Shown: positions 24,075 through 35,195 of the stretch, piece after piece
Numbering within the stretch: the first letter of the stretch is position 1
How the letters are laid out: every line of letters starts with the position of its first letter
Assembly: GCA_019671135.1 (NCBI GenBank)
Contig: JAHRHY010000008.1
Span: 186,001 to 250,000 of the forward strand
From: Linnemannia hyalina
Taxonomy: Eukaryota > Mortierellomycota > Mortierellomycetes > Mortierellales > Mortierellaceae
Length of the DNA: 64,000 nt
Direction: 5' to 3'
Position numbers and translations under genes: made by a program
Notes under the pieces: model-generated
What the model was told of the DNA's origin: nothing
What the model saw: the letters and a program-made list of their open reading frames with translations, nothing else
Database searches by the model: none

Positions 24075-26979
24075 TCAGAGTCGACTAATATGGCGCTTCA
24101 TCTCTGGGCGCCTTGGGGAAGATGAAGACACAGAATCGCGCTTCTCTCGATCATTCTCCATCTCGCTATCGCCACTCTGGTTACTATCCCCGCTTTGGTT
24201 ATCCCAACTATCCGACGCGGTTGTCATCGTAAACGATGACGACGAAGTAGACGCACCAGACATAGTCGCCTGTGCAGTCGGTTGTGGATGATGCTGTGGC
24301 TGATGGTGATGGTGTTGGTGTTGCTGGGCTCGGTTGTGCGAATGTTGCTGGGCTCGGTTGTGCGAATGTTGCTGGACACGAGCAAGTCGCTCCTGCAACC
24401 ATGCAGAGTGCGCCACCTGTCCTGCCATTCCTCCACTTGTACTTCCTCCAGCTCCAGTACGCCCGCCACCGCGTCCACTACCGGCAGCTCCGCTCCTCCT
24501 AGGCGTAGAAGACCCCGACCGAGAAGACACACCCTTGGCCATAGCGGCCATAACAACAGTATCAGACAGTTCACGCGCAGCGACCGCAGGACTCTCTCTG
24601 AACAGTCCATAATACTGGGCCGCAAACTCCACCACTGCTCGTCCAAGCTTCATCCCTACTTCTCTGGCCTGCTCCTTCTCGACCAGTCTCAGGATCTTGG
24701 GCAACTCCAATTGAATCGCGTCCATAGTACCGCCATTGGCAAGTTCTGAAATCGTACGGTCGCGGCTCCCGTGGCGCTGGATAGTGTACCCTCCAAAGAA
24801 GTAAACACACTCCTGGCAGGGTGCCTGGAAGTCCGGGCTTGGAACTGCGTTCAACTCCTGAGCCTGAAACATCCCTCCCAGTGACTCTGTCTTCCCACCA
24901 CGGATCAACTTTGAGAATGGTAGAGCTTCTTGTGGAAATGTCGCAGAGTCAGCGATTCCTGAAGTCGAGGGCGAGGAGGATGAGGTGACCTTGTTGATGA
25001 GTGATTGGATACTGGACTCCTTTGTCAGACGGGCACCATAAGTATTGAGGAGGTCGTCGTCCATGTTCAGGACGGTTCCGTTCAGCAAGTATCCGATTTC
25101 GATGAGGTTGGTGGCGTGCGCATGACCTTTTTCACAATGACGGAGAAATAAGAAAGGTGGGGTGACAATTATGCGGTTATGCGACGAGTGAGTGGTCAGG
25201 GCGCCTTTTTTTCTGTGCAACAAGGCATAAAGGGGCATAAAAAGAGTCTCGACTCAAGTATTTTGTTCACACGTTACCATGAATGTCGAGCAAAAGTCCT
25301 CGTCCAGGTGTAGGCGCTTGTGGAGGCATCCAATGTTTTTGCAGTCGAGAGTTTCTTTGCTCGCGCTCCTGCTCCTGGTGCAAACTGACAGAGACGTTTG
25401 TCTTTTGGAGCGCCATCTTTTGGACGTGGTCGATCAACTCGTGATACTCGTGCCAGGCTGCCTCTGCATGGGGGTCTCCTTCGGCAATGGCGTTCTCGCC
25501 TCCGGTAATGTTCCTGTTCACATCGACAAACCGACGTGGGATACGAAACACGACCACATGAGGGTAGTTCTGGCCCTGTTGGCCAAAATGGCGCCTAGTC
25601 GAATCTTGCTGTTGTTGGTGTAATGCTGACGAAGCTGTGGGAGTAGGTGTACGTGTCGGGGTGGACGAAGGTGTGAGAGAGGTCCAAGTGGGGTAAGGAT
25701 AGTCCGAGTCGTCATCGCCCCACGGACCTTGCTGCTCACAACGGGCAGGGATATCGTTGGTCCCGTGGTCAGCTGTCATTGTCGCTGTTGCCGAAGAAGA
25801 AGCCGCTTTGCTAGAAGGTCCGCCTCCGACAAAAGTGCCATCAGTTGTGGGGACAATGGCGCCACCGGGTCCAGAATTCACGCCGCCGCCGCTGATGGTG
25901 CTCCCGCTGGTCAGACAGGAGATGGCGTTGGCCAGGTTCAGAGCAATTGAATGGGTGTTGAGGTCCTTTTTAAAATTCCCGCCCTTGGTCTGGTCCCTCG
26001 GAGCCATCCATGGCATTGTTTCCTCGTTACTGTTCAGATTTGAAGCGATCGCAGCACCCGTTGCGGGATCGGACTGTGAAGTAGAAGGGTAGAGAGGTTC
26101 AGCAAAGGACGAGATCTCGATCGGGTCGGTGGTCGTGGCCAGGTCGGGGATTCGCCTGAAACGATGGGTCTTCTTGCGGGTGAGGACTTCGCCTGGCAGA
26201 GCGGACCCTCCGTGTCCTGCAGTGATCACCAGGGGAAGGTTGCCTGGGTAGTAGAGGACATATTGAAATACGATTGGTTCCGGGAACGACGGCTGCTGTT
26301 GTTGATGTTGTTGGAAGGTATGGTGAGAAGAAGAAGAGGAAGAAGAGGCGGGAGATTGTGCCTGTTGAGGAGAAGGAGAAAGGGGTCGGGAAGAAAGGGA
26401 CGAAACAGGAGACATTGTCGGCGAAGGAGGAGCTACAAAGTCGTCGTTGGTATCGTCTGAGGTACTTTGATGTGGCAGTTGTAGTGTGAGTTGGGTATGA
26501 GGACGATTGGTTGAGAATCGTGATGGGTCAGATGACAATGGCCCTTGGGGATTAGGTCGTCCTGTTGAAGGAAGACTTTCAGGCGGATTGTCAGAGCGGG
26601 AAGGGCACAAAAGGGTGTCTTTGTGTGCTGCTAGTGAATGAGAGAGAGAAGTTGGAAGTGGAGAGGAAGGAGAAGAAGGAAGGGAATCGGCTGATTCAAA
26701 AGTGGAAGAAGAAGTAGAAGAAGAGGGCTCCTTGTCGTCATCGGGCGCGCATCCGATGAGCCCCGTTGAGGAAGACGAGGAATCGACTGTTGCTGGAGAG
26801 GCTCTGTTACACTTCACAATCGTAATGGAAGTACAGACTGCCGTTGCTGCAAGTGTCAGGGTGAAGACGATTGTTGTCCATGGTATGAATCGTCGCTGTC
26901 GCTGTTGTCGAGTGGAGGTAGCGGTAGTTACAGTGGAAGAGGGCAATGGTTGCTGCTGGCGAGTGTTGTTGTTTGTCAT
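24075..26979 (-). CDS. Membrane-anchored N-formylglutamate amidohydrolase-like protein
   Basis: Two exons, 26979-25278 and 25126-24075, 917 residues. The intron (25127-25277) splits the motif 'LLLDIHG|HAHATNLIEIGYLLNG', and splicing restores it. A GTG further upstream is in frame, but the first ATG is at 26979. Residues 1-30 are polar and basic, 31-55 form one hydrophobic helix, so a type II membrane protein is likely. A long Ser/Pro/Gln-rich stalk follows, then the catalytic-type region: 'VITAGHGGS' near 250, 'RRFVDVNRN' and the 'DIHG' motif near 565. These match the N-formylglutamate amidohydrolase family (PF05013) and its eukaryotic secreted relatives. Low-complexity inserts break up the domain, and the tail is Gly, His and Gln rich with a perfect 24-bp duplication (24321-24368). 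Substrate is unknown. Confidence 0.75.
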
Positions 26980-27680
26980 GAGATCACTTTTCTTTCTCCT
27001 CACTCCTTGTTTTTTTCTATTTGCCGATCGCGTTGTCGTCGTTTCAAGGAGGGTGGGTCAACAAAAAAAGGGGTGCGTGTGTGCATGGACGGGGTATAAG
27101 TATGCAAGTGTGAGTATGCCCAGGACAGGTCTAGGAAGGACAGGGCGTAGGTAGGGTCTAGGGTGAATAAGAAGGAGTAGGGGTGGAGCCGAATTGGCGA
27201 AGAAGGATAAGGAGGTGAGTGCGGGGAAGTGTGAAGACAAGAGCAGGACAAAGAACAAGAACGAACAGAGAAAACGTTGATGGTGGCAACTCCATGGGCT
27301 CCCTACCTAGAGGCCAATTGACCTGCGACTTCGCAGCTTAACAACACACATGTACATGTACATGTTGCACACCCACCATACATCGCACAGGGCCACAGGG
27401 CTAGACACCTGTGTGATACATTCCTTCCGCAAAGAACAAAGAAAAACAACACAACGAAACACAAACCTCCTCGCTCCCCAACCGTCGCCATGCATATAGT
27501 CCTTGCATTGTGTTACTTCTTTGTTATATTTATTCGTCATTGACTTCATGGAAGATTCTTCATTGAATACATCGAAGATTCTTCATTGACTAAAATATAG
27601 GATTGCTATTCATAAAGAGGAAGAGGCCTAGGTGGAAACGACTGAAACCAGCGTGCACCTTCTTAGTGCTTGGGCTTGGA
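26980..27680. other. Intergenic region, no gene seen
   Basis: About 700 bp covering the upstream flank of the amidohydrolase-like gene and the 3' flank of the secreted repeat protein. A near-perfect 15-bp repeat (GAAGATTCTTCATTGA) occurs twice at about 27550-27589. Confidence 0.5.
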
Positions 27681-28340
27681 CTAAGGCCTGCCATGTGGGG
27701 GCCTGCGGTGGGGGGGTCTGCGGTGGGGAGGTCTGCGGTGGGGAGGTCTGCGGTGGGGAGGTCTGCGGTGGGGAGGTCTGCGGTGGGGGGGTCTGCGGTA
27801 GGGGGGTCTGCCGTAGGGTGGATTGCCGTGGGGGGGCCCGGTTTGTTCAGGAGCAGCAGCCAAGTACTTCTCCTCGGCATCGTCCTCAAGAGCGCGAGGC
27901 TTCAAGGGATCAGACCCCTTTCCGTATGGGCCGTGTGGGGGCCAGTGTGGGGGCCAGTGTGGGGGCCTGGGGTGGGGGTAGCGTGGGGGGTAGCGTGGGG
28001 GCCAGTGTGGGGGCCTGGGGTGGGGGTAGTATGGGGGCCAGTGTGGGGGCCTGGGGTAGGGGTAATGTGGGGGCCGCCTGGGGTAGGGGTAATCGGCGGG
28101 ATCGGCGGAATCGGCGGAATCAGCGGAATCGGCGGAATCAGCGGAATCGGCGGAGTCGGCGGGATCGGCGGAACCGGCGAGGGCGTCGACAGGTTCGACG
28201 GCGAGGGCGTCGACAGGTTCGACGGCGCGAGCCTCAAGCGAGGAGGCGGATGGCTCGACGACGGGGACGGAGAAGGTGGATTGGAGGAGGGTCAAGCTGA
28301 CCAGAAGAGACAGGACAATGGACGAGGATGAGAACTTCAT
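27681..28340 (-). CDS. Secreted Pro/His/Arg-rich repeat protein
   Basis: A single open frame of 219 residues. It starts with a clear signal peptide (Met-Lys, Ser run, then a Leu/Val core, cleavage likely after residues 20-24). Next come two copies of 'VEPVDALA' (24-bp repeat), a run of Ser-Ala-Asp triplets, a block of 'PHWPP/YPHPRP' repeats, a short charged linker with 'KPRALEDDAEEKY', and a C-terminal array of about seven 'RRPPH' pentapeptides encoded by 15-bp tandem repeats at about 27715-27800. There are no cysteines in the mature part. Secretion is well supported; cell-wall, metal-binding (His) or peptide-precursor roles are all possible. A TATA box lies about 95 bp upstream. The repeats make copy number prone to change. 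Confidence 0.8.
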   Translation of the reverse strand: MKFSSSSIVLSLLVSLTLLQSTFSVPVVEPSASSLEARAVEPVDALAVEPVDALAGSADPADSADSADSADSADSADSADPADYPYPRRPPHYPYPRPPHWPPYYPHPRPPHWPPRYPPRYPHPRPPHWPPHWPPHGPYGKGSDPLKPRALEDDAEEKYLAAAPEQTGPPHGNPPYGRPPYRRPPHRRPPHRRPPHRRPPHRRPPHRRPPHRRPPHGRP

Positions 28341-28434
28341 GTTTGTTGTGTTGAAAAGAGTTGAGATAGTGGCAAGGGAGTAGAGAGAGAAGAATTGACT
28401 GAGGAACAAGAAAAAACACGAGCGAGGGTGCCTC

Positions 28435-28442
28435 CTTTTATA
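28435..28442 (-). promoter_or_regulatory. TATA box of the secreted repeat protein gene
   Basis: Complement reads GGTATAAAAGG, a canonical TATA element, about 95-100 bp upstream of the start codon at 28340 on the same strand. It is one of the clearest core promoters in the window and suggests inducible, strong expression. Confidence 0.6.
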
Positions 28443-29631
28443 CCTCGATTGGCCGAAAATTAGTTCGACTATGGATAAAGAAGAAGGAGTCCAGGCTGGT
28501 CGTGGCGGTGGGAAGGGTTAGTAAAAAGTGGCAGGACCTATATCTACGCACTCGGGATAGGATGGATAGTTTTGCAGGCTGTCTCAAACAGTGAATAGCA
28601 GTCGATGGTGTGTCCGCAAGAGGCCAACAGTAAGAACATGCCAATTCCAATTCATGCCTACGCCTTGTTCCATTGAAGATGAATAGGCAGTTGTGGTCAA
28701 CTGGACATGAACAATTCACATCGGGCTCATATGCGAAACGTTGTTTGCTGGTTTTTTTTCTTTTTTTGTATTTTACACAAAGAACGCGACTGAACAGCAT
28801 GCACGACAGCTGAGCAATGGATTCCTCATTTACGCCAACCTGTCGTCTTTTTTCTCTCAGTGAATGCAATCTCTTGACTCTATCTACTCAACACTCTTTG
28901 TTTCTGCGACCACTTTCCTATCGTCGCTCCTTGACGGCCTTCTTAGAACAAAAGAAAAGAGTAAGACAGACAAGGGTCAACTTGTTGGTTATTCATAACA
29001 ACGAAAGTCAATTGGTTGACTAGACACGGCTATGCATGTCTCTTGTTTGCCCTCTCATCAAAGGCTATGCAAAATGCGTACAGAGACGTACCTATGGCAT
29101 TTAAAAATATACAGTGGGTTCACATGTGAAGTCAATGGTATAGATGCAAGCAGACAGCCATACCATTGAATACGAGTGAGTTTACTGCATCTGCGGGCAT
29201 CCGCTGGGGCTCCTTCCACTTCATTTGTAACGGGGTATAGATGCAATAAAATAAAATAAAAATAAAATGAAAAGGTTCAAAGTATGATCCGTGCGAAAAA
29301 TAAACGGCACTCGTTTATGCAATGACAAAAGGGGCATGCAGTAAATGAACGCGTACGAGGAAAACAAAGAGAAAAAAATAGACGAAGTACAGCCCATTCA
29401 GGGTCGAAAAGTCACTAATTAATGCAGGGACCTGACAGCGTTTCTACTTTTTTTTTGAAAGTTAAAAATAAACTGTCGATGGTTGTCAACGATACAGTGC
29501 GCAAAACCCTACGCTCTTTCATTTCTTTACCAAGAGATAAGAGAGGGGAGGAGAGGGAGGGGGAGAAAATGTCATTGGCCTGGCATTTTGAGAACAGGAA
29601 AGCGCGCGTACATGGCAACAGTCAGTAGAAA
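28443..29631. other. Intergenic region, no gene seen
   Basis: About 1.2 kb without a supported gene on either strand. Only short frames with no recognisable domain are present. It separates the expressed gene block from the island of dead mobile elements. Confidence 0.5.
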
Positions 29632-29636
29632 CAACA

Positions 29637-29745
29637 CCAACAATAGCACACGCCAACAATAGCACACACCAACAATAGCATACAACAAACAACACACAAC
29701 GCACCAACTCACAACGCACCAACTCACAACGCACCAACACACAAG
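29637..29745 (+). repeat. Two adjacent short tandem arrays leading an RNase H relic
   Basis: Three 16-bp units (ccaacaatagcacac+1) at 29637-29684 are followed, after a short gap, by three 15-bp units (gcaccaactcacaac) at 29701-29745. The next ATG, at 29760, opens the RNase H relic. CAACAA-rich leaders are typical of retroelement 5' regions; a similar leader precedes 35619. Confidence 0.7.
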
Positions 29746-29759
29746 TACAGCCACTTATC

Positions 29760-31240
29760 ATGGACCCAGAGCCACAGGAGTCCATCGAGAGCTGCAGGAA
29801 TAAGTCTAGGCCTGAACTGAGACATATCTACTCCGATGGTTCGATGGTGTATAAGGGGGAGAAGACGTGCGCCATAGCCTTTGCGGTCGTTGAGGAGGAG
29901 TAGACGGGGGATTCGGAAAGCGGAACTAATGGGATTGATCGCAGGTTTCATCGCAACACAACAGGACCTAGACCTCTATATCCGACTCGACAACCAAACG
30001 GTGGTGAAACAGTTCAGAGAGGTCATTGTCAATCGAAAACGAGTGTCGGTAAGAGAAAACCCGAGGTGCGATTACGCGCGGTGACCGCGCAGTCGAGTGA
30101 GTCAAGGGCCACAGTGGAAACGAATGGAACAGAAAGGCGGATATAGCAGCAATGAAGACGCAAGCATAAGGCGGAGCGGCATAGAAGGTGGACAGAACCG
30201 CCCAAGACGACATCAAACACTCTGCGACGATGGCAGGCGTGATCCTCGATTAGGACACGAGATAGGTGCTCAAGATACAGACCACCAGACGCTGGCACCA
30301 AGAGTGAGGGCACTCAGTAGGACCAAGAGATCGATTCAAGACTATGTGGGCACAGACTGGCTTGGCACCCTTTCAAACATACACAGCAACAAACTAGTCA
30401 ACAACTTTTTCAATTCACAGCAGGACTCACGCCTACGCAGTCATAGGACAAAGAAGGTCCACGGAATGTTGCCTACCATGGACGTCTTACGCGCCAGGCG
30501 TCCAGATCTGTACAAGGACGACTTATGCCGAGTGTTTAGTCTAGAGACGGAGGATAACGAGCACATCTGGACGTGTTCCAAGAGCAGGAAGATGCAGGAG
30601 GAGCTGTGGGAGGATGCCATCGACCAAGTCGATGGATGGGAAGAGATCGCCACAGGACTGTTCAACAAACAGCGACAGAAGCAGCTCAAGCCAGGAAAAA
30701 GTCACCCCCCGAGACTATATGGAAGATACCAAGAACCAGCAAGCTCCGCAAGGCGCTGTGGCAGGCGATCAAGCGGCCAGGCGAGGAATAGGTGGAGGAA
30801 CCGGAACGACACACCCCGAGCGCGTGGACAGTCAGCCACATCTACCGAGGTCTAGTGCCGAAAGCCCTAGCTACGCAGTGGAGCAAGGTGTTCAAGGACG
30901 CAGCAGAGAGCATTACCCTGAACGTGGGCCGTCTCTTTTGTCGATATGTCGAGAAGGAAGCCAGGGGGCAGTTATGGAAGCCATGCGGCGAGAGGACCAT
31001 CAGGTGGGAGGAGGAGAACAGCACCACCAACAGCATGGGGGGAAACTCCGAGAGGACGAGTGCTTTGCGGACGAGCCGTAGCAGAACATAGAGAACAGCG
31101 GTGCCCAGGCGAGCAGAGCGATACTCGGATGGCTGGCCGAGCAGTCATCGACACCCTGCTGGGTTTGAGGCGCATGGATATTATGGAAAGGAGAGGCAGC
31201 ATGGTCATCAAGGAGTTGGAGGAAGAGCACACCTAGATCT
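29760..31240 (+). mobile_element. Decayed retroelement pol 3' region with RNase H domain
   Basis: Plus-strand frames, broken by many stops and shifts, spell an RNase H domain in order: 'YSDGSMV' (first catalytic Asp), 'KAELMGLIAGF' (Glu), 'LYIRLDNQTVV' (Asp), and 'NEWNRKADIAAMK' (last Asp block). The segment between the third and fourth motifs is mostly missing. Further on come a 'LRARRPDLY' region, a Cys/His pattern ending 'EDNEHIWTC' near 30550-30575, and a C-terminal block (about 30790-31240) with 'QLWKPCGERTIRWEEE' and 'LLGLRRMDIMERRGS'. The last block is homologous to the insertion at 33780-34413, so both belong to one non-LTR-type element family. No poly(A) tail or target duplication was found for this copy, and no reverse transcriptase is present. 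Confidence 0.7.
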
Positions 31241-31664
31241 CTTGAACGCGTCCCACAAAGCAACAAGGGTCGTCTGGACTTACTTACTGACGAGAAACAC
31301 TTGGACTCCACTTTTAATTGGATAAAATTGATGTGTCGTCACGGACGGGCATCTTTACCTTAAAATAACACCAGTCAGGAGAGATGGAAGGCCACATTCA
31401 AGAAGACAAGCAAAGCGGTGTTATCAGTCTGGCCACCATCGGTCTCATGCGCTGGTCATTTGCGTTGTCTAAGAAAGAGGAGGAGGGCTAGTTGACAGCA
31501 CCGCGCTGCAAAAGCAGCTGCCGTTGATAAGGACTGAGGTCGATACAACCGGTCAGCTTGATTCCCGTGGCTACAAGGACAGGAAGGGCATGGTTCCAAA
31601 CCAGTTGCACTGACGAATCTTGCAACCCCTTTTGCAGACGTCGTGCTGATACTGAACCACCATC
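31241..31664. other. Unassigned sequence inside the relic island
   Basis: About 420 bp with no recognisable coding remains, between the RNase H relic and the WD40 relic. Confidence 0.4.
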
Positions 31665-32560
31665 TCAACCAACAAAAAATTCCAACGTTTGGGGCCTCCA
31701 GGTAACACTCTGAACGCTTTCAATAAAGTCCCGAACCACTACAGCACCTCTCAATATCTTGACCTTCGATGCAGCCCTCCACAGATGCACCGATCTGCCA
31801 AGGCCCGTTGAGATCCATTGGCCGCAATGAGAAATCGCAAAGCAGTCGATATTACTATCTTGGACCAAACTGCATTGTAGCTGCTCGTCCCAAATGTGCA
31901 TCGTTTGCCAATAAATATTTTTGATGCTTCTGTCCAGAATCCAAACGGGAGGGGGCCTTTGGCATGACACGAAATGCAGGGCATTGGAAGGCTGAGCGAT
32001 CGACACACACCATCGGCCTCGATCGTTCATAAGCATCCTATACGATCCGCTGTCCACTCTTCAGTTCCGAGCGGTCCCATATTCGCCGCCCGTAGACATT
32101 TTGACAAAGATACTAAGCAGGAGACGCGGCCCGTGTGCCCAGTAAGAACCCGATCCAAATTGCCTGAATGAGCATCCCATAATGCAATTTTTTGTCACCA
32201 TTGCCCGCGGCAATCCAACCGCCACAAGGTGAGAACACTACAGCATTCACAGGCGCCGCATGGTCTTGGATAGCAAACTCGATCATCTCCGCCTCAACCT
32301 CCCAGACTTTCACGTCATTACATTCTCCTGCTGCAGCGACTCGGAGACCGTCTGGTGAATGCGCGACACATTTGCCTTCTCGAGCTCCGCCTGTAACAAC
32401 ATGATCGAGGATACCCGTGCTTGCCCCGTATTGTCGAATAGAGCCATCGTCGCTCTTTGTGAAGATAAATTGACCATCTGGAGAGTAGATGACGCTTTTG
32501 ACAGTACTGGAAAATTCAGAAGTATCAAGTCCTTCGCCAGTGGATTCCATCTGTCAAAGT
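31665..32560 (-). pseudogene. WD40-repeat protein fragment, frameshifted
   Basis: Two minus-strand frames carry WD40-type blades. The first part (about 32550-32113) contains 'VIYSPDGQFIF', 'AHSPDGLRVAAAG', 'VKVWEV' and 'VVFSPCGGWIAAG'; the second (about 32057-31665) contains 'HISHCGQW'-like and 'RSVHLWRA' blade ends plus 'SVTWRPQ'. The two frames are offset and the join contains stops, so the gene is broken. There is no start region or partner domain. It is probably a fragment of a large multi-blade WD40 protein, perhaps of the NACHT/WD40 type common in fungi, which is inference. Confidence 0.65.
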
Positions 32561-32859
32561 CGCACAGTAAGGTCGAGGGTATTATCTAAGCCCCAGTTTG
32601 AAGGAACACCTAGCAAAACACGGATTTGTCGACATCTCTGTTATTTCCGAGATCAGGCCAGATGGGAGCCCGTCAGCAATGAGTGTATCGTCGGAAGTCA
32701 TATACTCTCATCGTCATCCATCGGAAGAAAATTCACGATTTTGAGATGTTTCGAGAAGTAGCCAACCAAAATGGGCAAGAGAAGGTCCATCCCTATGCAG
32801 GCACCATCACTAATTACTTTCTCTACCAATCGACCCTCCCTTACCTCCAGTCGACCCTC

Positions 32860-35195
32860 CTTTAGACCACGATACCATTCGCTCCAGAAATGCTGCTCTA
32901 GCGGACATCAATAGGATCCTGATCGAAATGGACAAAACCTCTGGCCTTGACAAATCCCTAGAATTGCACCGGCTATTTGCAGACGGCAATTAGGCAGCAG
33001 TCTTTTTTAATTGACGGACTATCACATGTGGCTTGCCAGGATCATTAAAAGGATCCTGTCTTCGCCATATTGTTTTCTTTTCCGTTTCTACTTTCCCGAT
33101 ATCTTTCAGAACACTTTGACAACCTCAACGACATTCACTTCCTCCCCCACCACCCCCCAAAATAACAACAACCACGCCCTCTTTAATCTAGGTCAACGAG
33201 CCGCCTTTGATAGAATCGTGGATGCTATCGAAGGCCGCCCTACCTCTAAAAATATCTTCTTCATCGACGGCCTAGCTGGAACCGAGAGTCGTTTCTCTAC
33301 AACGTCTTAATCGCTCACGTTCTTGGTCACTGCAGAACAATCATCACCATCGCCTCCTCAGGAATAGCCGCATGAAAGCTGCACCGCTCACTCCATTTTC
33401 GATCCCCCTCAAAGTCTCCGAAACAACTACTGGAACGAGGCTCCAATGTCTCATCGCTATACCTTTGAGACCGTTGACAGACGTTTTGAAATTTATCTCA
33501 TGGCAGTTGACATAACTTTCGGAGGCAAGGTAGTCATCTTTGGAGGAGACTTTCGCCAAGTCACCCTAGTCGTCCAGCGTGCCTCCCAGAGGTAAATCGA
33601 GGATGCAAGCCTTAGATTCTCGAAGCTTTGGTGCCACGTCGAATCCCTACGGCTCGCAGAGAATATGAGAGTCGCTCAAGACCCGCAAAATGAGGAGTTC
33701 ATCCAGTTTCTTCTTTCGCGTCGGTGAGGGACGAGCCTACTGTCACTTCCGGGCAACATAACGATTACATCGAAATCCCATGTGGAATGTGTCGGATCTC
33801 CTCCGCGGCATCACCCCCTTGAGCATGTTGACTGAATGGTCCGCGGTCTTCCGGACCCCAATGTCCATCGCCAAGACAGTCCTTCACAAGTTTGTTGGCT
33901 ACCTGGAGGCGCAGGCCTCGGAGCTGATCTGGAAACCTCGGTGCTCCGCGACGATCGCGTGGGAGCAGACCCAGGGCATCTCTGCCAAGGACAAGACATC
34001 CAAGTACACAGGCCCCCGAGGTGACTGGAGTCAAGGATACGGTTACATCACGCATGATGGTTTCTGTCCGTGTGGCGCTTCGCTAGCCACACATTGTGAA
34101 GGAAGGTGCCCTGGGGCGACCAAGGACCCACGCGCTGCTGACGAGCGTTTGTTGGAGAGTTTGTTAGGAAGGAGGAGGTTGTCAATGATGGAGAGGATGG
34201 GAAGAATCCCCTTCATTCGTATCTAGTTTTATTTTCTTCCGTTTAAGCTGTGAAGAGCAGCGACAATTGTTGCGCAGAGCCAGGTTCTGGACCGGACTGC
34301 GACTGGTGGATGGTGCACTGAAGAGTTTGGTCTGTAGTTCCCTTTTACTTCCAAATAACTTCTCTATGCTGTTTGTCAGAGAAATAAAATTGTGTACGAA
34401 AAAAAAAAAAAAAACATCGAAATCCCCACCTAGTTCCTCCTCCAGCCCATCCCGCCCAACACCAACAACGGCCCCAAAAAGCAGCTCATCCGCACAACCC
34501 ACCCTGGTCTTGACACCGCAGCGCCTACACCCCAAGTTATGGCTGACCGTGTCCTCCTAACTTGCCTCAACACCCAAGTCGACCGAATGAACGCTTTAGC
34601 AACATAAACGATGTCAGGCGCGTCTGTCATCTACAACCTCGTGAACTGTATCTCAGACGAGGACTCTGCCGAAGCTTGCCATTATAACCTAGAGTTTCTC
34701 AACACTCGTTCGCCCAATGGTTTGCCTCCCTACATGCTTGAACTCAAGGTCGGACAACCCATCATCCTTCTTCGAAACATTCATCCTGCACAAGGTCTGT
34801 GCTACGGCACCCGCCTTATCATTCGACACTTAGGACGCACACTGATTGGCCCCGAGATCATGATTTGGCGTTAAACATGGACACATCATCCTCATCCCTC
34901 GCGTTCCTCTAGCCAACGCCGACGATGACCTCGCCTTTCCAATCAAGTTCTACAGGACGCAGTTCCCCATCAGGCCCCGCCTTTGCGATGACCATCCAAA
35001 AGGCTCAGTGACAGACCCTTCAGCAAGTTGGACTCTACCTCCCTCCCCCCCCCAAACCCATCTTTGGCCGCGGTCAATTGTATGTCGCTCTCTCGCGCTG
35101 CATAACTCCACGAAACCTGAAAATTCTCATTGAGAATGGTGAAATAAGAGGCAGACATTTTGACAAAAAAAAACCAAAAAAAAACATATACTAAA
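32860..35195 (+). mobile_element. Helitron-type PIF1 helicase relic, split by an insertion
   Basis: Degraded frames read in order as a PIF1/Helitron helicase: 'ALADINRILIEMDKTSGLDK' (about 32900-32965), 'NLGQRAAFDRIVDAIEG' and a damaged Walker A region 'FFIDGLAGTES' (about 33190-33290), 'NVLIAHVLGHCRTIITIASSGIAA', 'PLKVSETTTGT', 'FGGDFRQVT'-like, 'RLAENMRVAQDPQNEEFIQF', then 'NDYIEIP'. The frame is interrupted at 33780 by a retroposon and resumes at 34427 with 'MADRVLLTCLNTQVDRMNAL', 'LKVGQPIILLRNIHPAQGLCYGTRLI' and 'GRGQLYVALSRCITPRNLKI'. Multiple stops and shifts make it inactive. No Rep domain is attached on its 5' side. Confidence 0.75.
33780..34413 (+). mobile_element. 5'-truncated non-LTR retroposon with poly(A) tail and 13-bp target duplication
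   Basis: ACATCGAAATCCC occurs at 33767-33779 and again at 34414-34426, directly after a run of about 15 A (34399-34413). Between them lies about 634 bp whose plus-strand frame from 33780 encodes 148 residues ending with a stop at about 34226, containing 'YLEAQASELIWKPRCSATIAWEQ', a Cys-rich 'CPCGASLATHCEGRCPG' and 'LLESLLGRRRLSMMERMG'. This matches the C-terminal block of the relic at 30790-31240. Removing the insertion and one target copy rejoins the helicase reading ('NDYIEIP' to the downstream part). This is the classic product of target-primed reverse transcription. The coding end is intact, so it is younger than its host element. Confidence 0.9.

Noticed and set aside
27603..28331. Plus-strand Gly/Trp-rich and Cys/Gly-rich frames
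   Set aside because: They are shadows of the tandem repeats that encode the secreted Pro/His/Arg protein on the other strand.
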